Notes under the pieces: model-generated
Databases searched by the model: none
What the model was told of the DNA's origin: nothing
What the model saw: the letters and a program-made list of their open reading frames with translations, nothing else
Assembly: GCA_025937075.1 (NCBI GenBank)
Contig: JAICSD010000212.1
Location: forward strand, 1-7,747
Reading direction: 5' to 3'
Source of the DNA: Vicinamibacteria bacterium
GTDB taxonomy: Bacteria > Acidobacteriota > Vicinamibacteria > Vicinamibacterales > 2-12-FULL-66-21
DNA length: 7,747 nucleotides
Position numbers and translations under genes: made by a program
Part shown: in pieces, positions 5,621 to 7,747 of the stretch
Layout: every line of letters begins with the position of its first letter
How positions within the stretch are numbered: the stretch's first letter is position 1

Positions 5621-6185
5621 CGTCGTCGCGTTCGTCGTGCATGCCCAAGTCGAACGTCTTGCCCGTGAAGTGGATGTCGTGCGCGGCGATCTTGTCGCGC
5701 AGCACGCGGCGCGCGGCGCCGTAGTAGCGCTCCGGCACGATCAGCCGGCGCGCGAAGTTGCGCATCCGGTACATCAGCACCAGCGTAATCTGCCCGTCCT
5801 CGCGCCAGGTGATCCCACCAATCCGTGAGTACGGCATGAAGCCGGCCTCGGTCCAGATCCCGTCCTCGTAGAACCCGCGGCCGATCCGGAGGCTGAGCGG
5901 CATCGCGTAGACGTAGTACACGAGCATCATCGACTCGCCGAATACCTGCATGGGGTGCAGCCGCAGCACGGCGAGCTTGTAGATGATCAGGAGCCCGAGC
6001 AGCGCGCCGACGCCGAGGAAGAGCGTGTACAGCGGCGGACGCCGTCCGGGCCAGATCAGGAGCGCGGACGGGCGCAGCCGGCGAAACCGGATGAACTGGA
6101 AGAAAAGACGGACGTTGATGACCAGGAACCCGAGCCCCAGCGCGAAAAGAATGCGAGGAAGGAGATTCGGTTCAGCAAAGAGCAT
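5616..6185 (-). CDS. Unrecognised three-span membrane protein with a C-terminal cytoplasmic domain
   Basis: I cannot name this 189-residue protein with confidence. It has hydrophobic segments at about 8-30, 51-73 and 82-100, with a basic loop between the first two (RFRRLRPS, 33-40). A soluble part of roughly 85 residues follows and begins RGFYEDGIWTEAGFMPYSRI (103-122), then GITWREDGQITLVLMYR. That pattern of short strands (GIWT, I-GITW, ITLVLMY, RRLIVP) followed by a helix resembles small membrane proteins with a PH-like or DUF5673-like domain; this is only resemblance. The ATG at 6185 lies 3 bp after the tdk stop, so it is probably the last gene of the efp-tdk run. Its TGA stop (5618..5616) is shared with the end of the repeat array. 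No enzymatic motif is visible. Confidence 0.8.
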   Translation of the reverse strand: MLFAEPNLLPRILFALGLGFLVINVRLFFQFIRFRRLRPSALLIWPGRRPPLYTLFLGVGALLGLLIIYKLAVLRLHPMQVFGESMMLVYYVYAMPLSLRIGRGFYEDGIWTEAGFMPYSRIGGITWREDGQITLVLMYRMRNFARRLIVPERYYGAARRVLRDKIAAHDIHFTGKTFDLGMHDERDDV

Positions 6186-6188
6186 TCA

Positions 6189-6758
6189 TTACTGCCCGAG
6201 CCGTGGGTCGAAGCAGTGCCGGCAGCGCGCTTCGTAGGTTCCCTGCGCCCCCACGAGCACCCGCTCGCTGCTGGCGACGAGGCGCTGCGTGTGGTTGGCC
6301 GGCGCACCGCACACCATGCAGATCGCCAGCGCCTTCGTAATGTACTCCGCAATCGCGAGGAGCTGCGGCATCGGCTCGAACGGCTTGCCGAGGTAATCCT
6401 GATCCAGTCCCGCGACGATGACGCGCTTGCCCTGATCGGCGAGCGTCGTGCACACGGCCGGGAGCTCGGCGTCGAAGAACTGCCCCTCGTCGATCCCGAC
6501 GACCTGCGTGTCCTCGCACACGCGATCGAGCAGCTCGCGCGAGGATCCTACGCTCTGTGATTCGATCCGCATCGCGCTGTGCGATGTGATGTGGTCCTCG
6601 CCGTAGCGGTCGTCGATGCGCGGCTTGAAAATCTGGACCTTGCGCTTCGCGATCTGCTCGCGCCGGAGGCGGCGGATGAGCTCCTCGCTCTTGCCGCTGA
6701 ACATGCTCCCGGTGATGACCTCGATCCAGCCGCCCCCCGGGCGATGTTGGACGTCCAT
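6189..6758 (-). CDS. tdk: Thymidine kinase (type II, TK1-like)
   Basis: This enzyme phosphorylates thymidine to dTMP with ATP in the pyrimidine salvage pathway of the cytoplasm. The 189-residue length is usual for the bacterial TK1-like type. It shows the P-loop GSMFSGKS (17-24), the DEGQFF block (90-95) with the presumed catalytic Glu91, and [11 protein letters not shown] (117-127). Two cysteine pairs form the structural zinc site, C147/C150 (CMVC) and C179/C182 (CRHC), with the substrate-binding lasso segment [10 protein letters not shown] between 170 and 179. The ATG at 6758 lies 6 bp after the efp stop, and AAGAAGG about 11 nt upstream, inside efp's end, may serve as ribosome binding site. 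It is likely cotranscribed with efp and the membrane protein downstream. All key residues are present. Confidence 0.96.
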   Translation of the reverse strand: MDVQHRPGGGWIEVITGSMFSGKSEELIRRLRREQIAKRKVQIFKPRIDDRYGEDHITSHSAMRIESQSVGSSRELLDRVCEDTQVVGIDEGQFFDAELPAVCTTLADQGKRVIVAGLDQDYLGKPFEPMPQLLAIAEYITKALAICMVCGAPANHTQRLVASSERVLVGAQGTYEARCRHCFDPRLGQ

Positions 6759-6764
6759 GCGGCG

Positions 6765-7328
6765 TCAGACCTTCTTCAGATACTCGCCCGTATCGGTGCT
6801 GACGCGCACCACGTCGCCGACGTTCACGAACGGAGGCACCTGGACGACGAGCCCTGTCTCGAGCGTGGCGGGCTTGACCTGCGCGCTGGCGGTCGCCCCT
6901 TTGATGCCCGGGACGGTGTCCTCGACCTTCAGATCGACGGTTTGCGGCAGCTCGATGCCGACCGGCTCGCTGCCGTAGAACTCGACGCGGATGGTCGCCT
7001 CGGGAACGATGTAGTTTGCGGCATCGCCGAGGACCTCGGCGTTGATGTGCAGTTGCTCGTAGGTCGCCGTGTCCATGAAGTGGAACGAGTCGCCGTCCTT
7101 GTACATGTACTGCATCTCGCGCTCGTCCAGCATCGCGCGCTCCACATCGTCTTCCGATCGGAACTTATGGTCCGTGAGGGTGCTGGTGCGGACGTTCCGC
7201 ATCTTCGCCTGGACGAATCCGCGCTTGTTGCCGGGGGTGAAATGCTGGAGATCGAGCACGCGGAACAGGTCCGAGCCGAGCTTGATCAGCATGCCCTTCT
7301 TGAGTCGTGTGGCTTGAATGGAGCTCAT
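6765..7328 (-). CDS. efp: Translation elongation factor P (EF-P)
   Basis: EF-P binds ribosomes stalled on polyproline stretches, next to the P-site tRNA, and restores peptide-bond formation. From the ATG at 7328 the product has 187 residues, the family norm, and aligns with E. coli EF-P without gaps through its N-terminal KOW-like domain. Two OB domains follow, containing GIELPQTVDLKVEDTVPGIK and KPATLETGLVVQVPPFVNVG. The tip of the first-domain loop reads P32-G33-N34-K35-R36-G37-F38: position 34, where E. coli has the modified Lys, is Asn, followed by Lys-Arg. An ATG at 7349 would add seven residues (MSAPAGI) and has GAGG 4 nt upstream, so it cannot be excluded; the shorter start has AGGG 3 nt upstream. 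It heads the efp-tdk-membrane protein run and is divergent from hsp20. Confidence 0.95.
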   Translation of the reverse strand: MSSIQATRLKKGMLIKLGSDLFRVLDLQHFTPGNKRGFVQAKMRNVRTSTLTDHKFRSEDDVERAMLDEREMQYMYKDGDSFHFMDTATYEQLHINAEVLGDAANYIVPEATIRVEFYGSEPVGIELPQTVDLKVEDTVPGIKGATASAQVKPATLETGLVVQVPPFVNVGDVVRVSTDTGEYLKKV

Positions 7329-7413
7329 GATCCCTGCGGGCGCCGACATGGCGCCTCAAACCTTGAAATGTTAGCACGGCGCAGCCCCAGACATCAGGAG
7401 CCGCGGTCAATTT

Positions 7414-7426
7414 ATGGTGTTACCAT
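7414..7426. promoter_or_regulatory. Short dyad ATGGT-GTT-ACCAT upstream of hsp20
   Basis: Perfect 5-bp arms around a 3-base centre lie 6 bp before the Hsp20 start in the 83-104 bp efp/hsp20 divergent spacer. It could be a small operator or an RNA hairpin hiding the start region of the heat-shock gene. It does not match CIRCE or the HspR inverted repeat. Another small dyad, TCAA-ACC-TTGA, is at 7356-7366. I see no convincing -35/-10 pair for either gene in this spacer. Confidence 0.3.
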
Positions 7427-7432
7427 CGCAAC

Positions 7433-7747
7433 ATGGCGTGTGATCCTCTGCGTGATTTGCGTGCGTGGCAGGAGCGGCTGGAACGGCTCGCCGCCCAGCA
7501 TGGAACCGCGTGGGCGCCGCCCATCGACGTCTACGAAACGTCGGATCGCTACGTCCTCACCGCCGAAGTCCCCGGGCTCGCGCGCGAGCAGATCGACCTG
7601 GCGCTCGAGGACAACCGTCTGACGATTCGCGGGGCGCGTGCCGGCGAATCTGCGGAGGGGCAGCGCCATTACCACCAGGTGGAGCGGGGACACGGCGCGT
7701 TCTCGCGCACGTTCGAATTCGCCGATGCGATCGCGAGCGACGCGATC
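7433..7747 (+). CDS. Small heat-shock protein of the Hsp20/alpha-crystallin family (3' end outside the window)
   Basis: This is an ATP-independent holdase chaperone that binds unfolding proteins in the cytoplasm. The first 105 codons are visible, with no stop before the window edge. After a short N-terminal arm (MACDPLRDLRAWQERLERLA), the alpha-crystallin domain begins near residue 30 with PPIDVYETSDRYVLTAEVPG, then IDLALEDNRLTIRG, EGQRHYHQVERGHGAFSRTF and the start of the next strand. This is the typical Hsp20 strand order and motif set. The ATG at 7433 gives a usual short N-terminal arm; no Shine-Dalgarno sequence is evident upstream. It is divergent from efp, with a small dyad (7414-7426) in front of its start. 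The remaining part of the domain and the C-terminal IxI motif would lie beyond the window. Confidence 0.93.
   Translation, partial: MACDPLRDLRAWQERLERLAAQHGTAWAPPIDVYETSDRYVLTAEVPGLAREQIDLALEDNRLTIRGARAGESAEGQRHYHQVERGHGAFSRTFEFADAIASDAI

Noticed and set aside
7363..7391. Sigma-70 promoter for hsp20 (TTGAAA at 7363-7368)
   Set aside because: No -10-like hexamer lies 15-19 bp downstream; the region there is GC-rich.
6579..7622. Plus-strand open frame (347 codons) over tdk, efp and into hsp20
   Set aside because: It is antisense to tdk and efp and out of frame with the Hsp20 protein; no recognisable motif.

Overview
The window is ordinary, GC-rich bacterial chromosome packed with housekeeping genes. 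There is no sign of phage, plasmid, transposon or CRISPR. Protein features (EF-P loop type, the CDP-alcohol phosphatidyltransferase type, the uvrC / M50 protease / trpS / scpA gene order) and the GC-rich palindromic spacer remind me most of Acidobacteriota, possibly Vicinamibacteria. That is an inference from family resemblance, not proven here.

Layout. (1) Positions 64-4561 are a minus-strand run read in the order uvrC (excinuclease subunit C), a site-2-type M50 membrane metalloprotease, trpS (tryptophanyl-tRNA synthetase), scpA (condensin kleisin). The M50 and trpS genes overlap by 4 nt (GTGA). A 97-bp GC-rich, hairpin-forming spacer separates trpS from scpA. The next gene of the run, probably scpB, would start just beyond position 1; only a possible ribosome binding site for it is visible. 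(2) A 55-bp divergent spacer (4562-4616) carries a perfect extended -10 promoter reading into uvrC. (3) Positions 4617-5413 are a plus-strand pair: a CDP-alcohol phosphatidyltransferase and, overlapping it by ATGA, a 65-residue single-span membrane protein. (4) Positions 5405-5620, between convergent genes, hold two opposed arrays of a 23-bp repeat that run exactly to, and include, the stop codons of both flanking genes. (5) Positions 5616-7328 are a minus-strand run read efp (elongation factor P), tdk (thymidine kinase), then an unrecognised three-span membrane protein. (6) From 7433 to the window end is the 5' part of a small heat-shock protein (Hsp20) gene on the plus strand, divergent from efp.

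Functionally the genes cover DNA repair, chromosome segregation, nucleotide salvage, translation, phospholipid synthesis and proteostasis. I see no defence, secretion or biosynthetic system. The points most worth attention are the opposed 23-bp repeat arrays, the EF-P with Asn at the normally modified Lys/Arg-34 position, the phosphatidyltransferase whose signature Arg is Val, and the uncharacterised small membrane protein translationally coupled to it.
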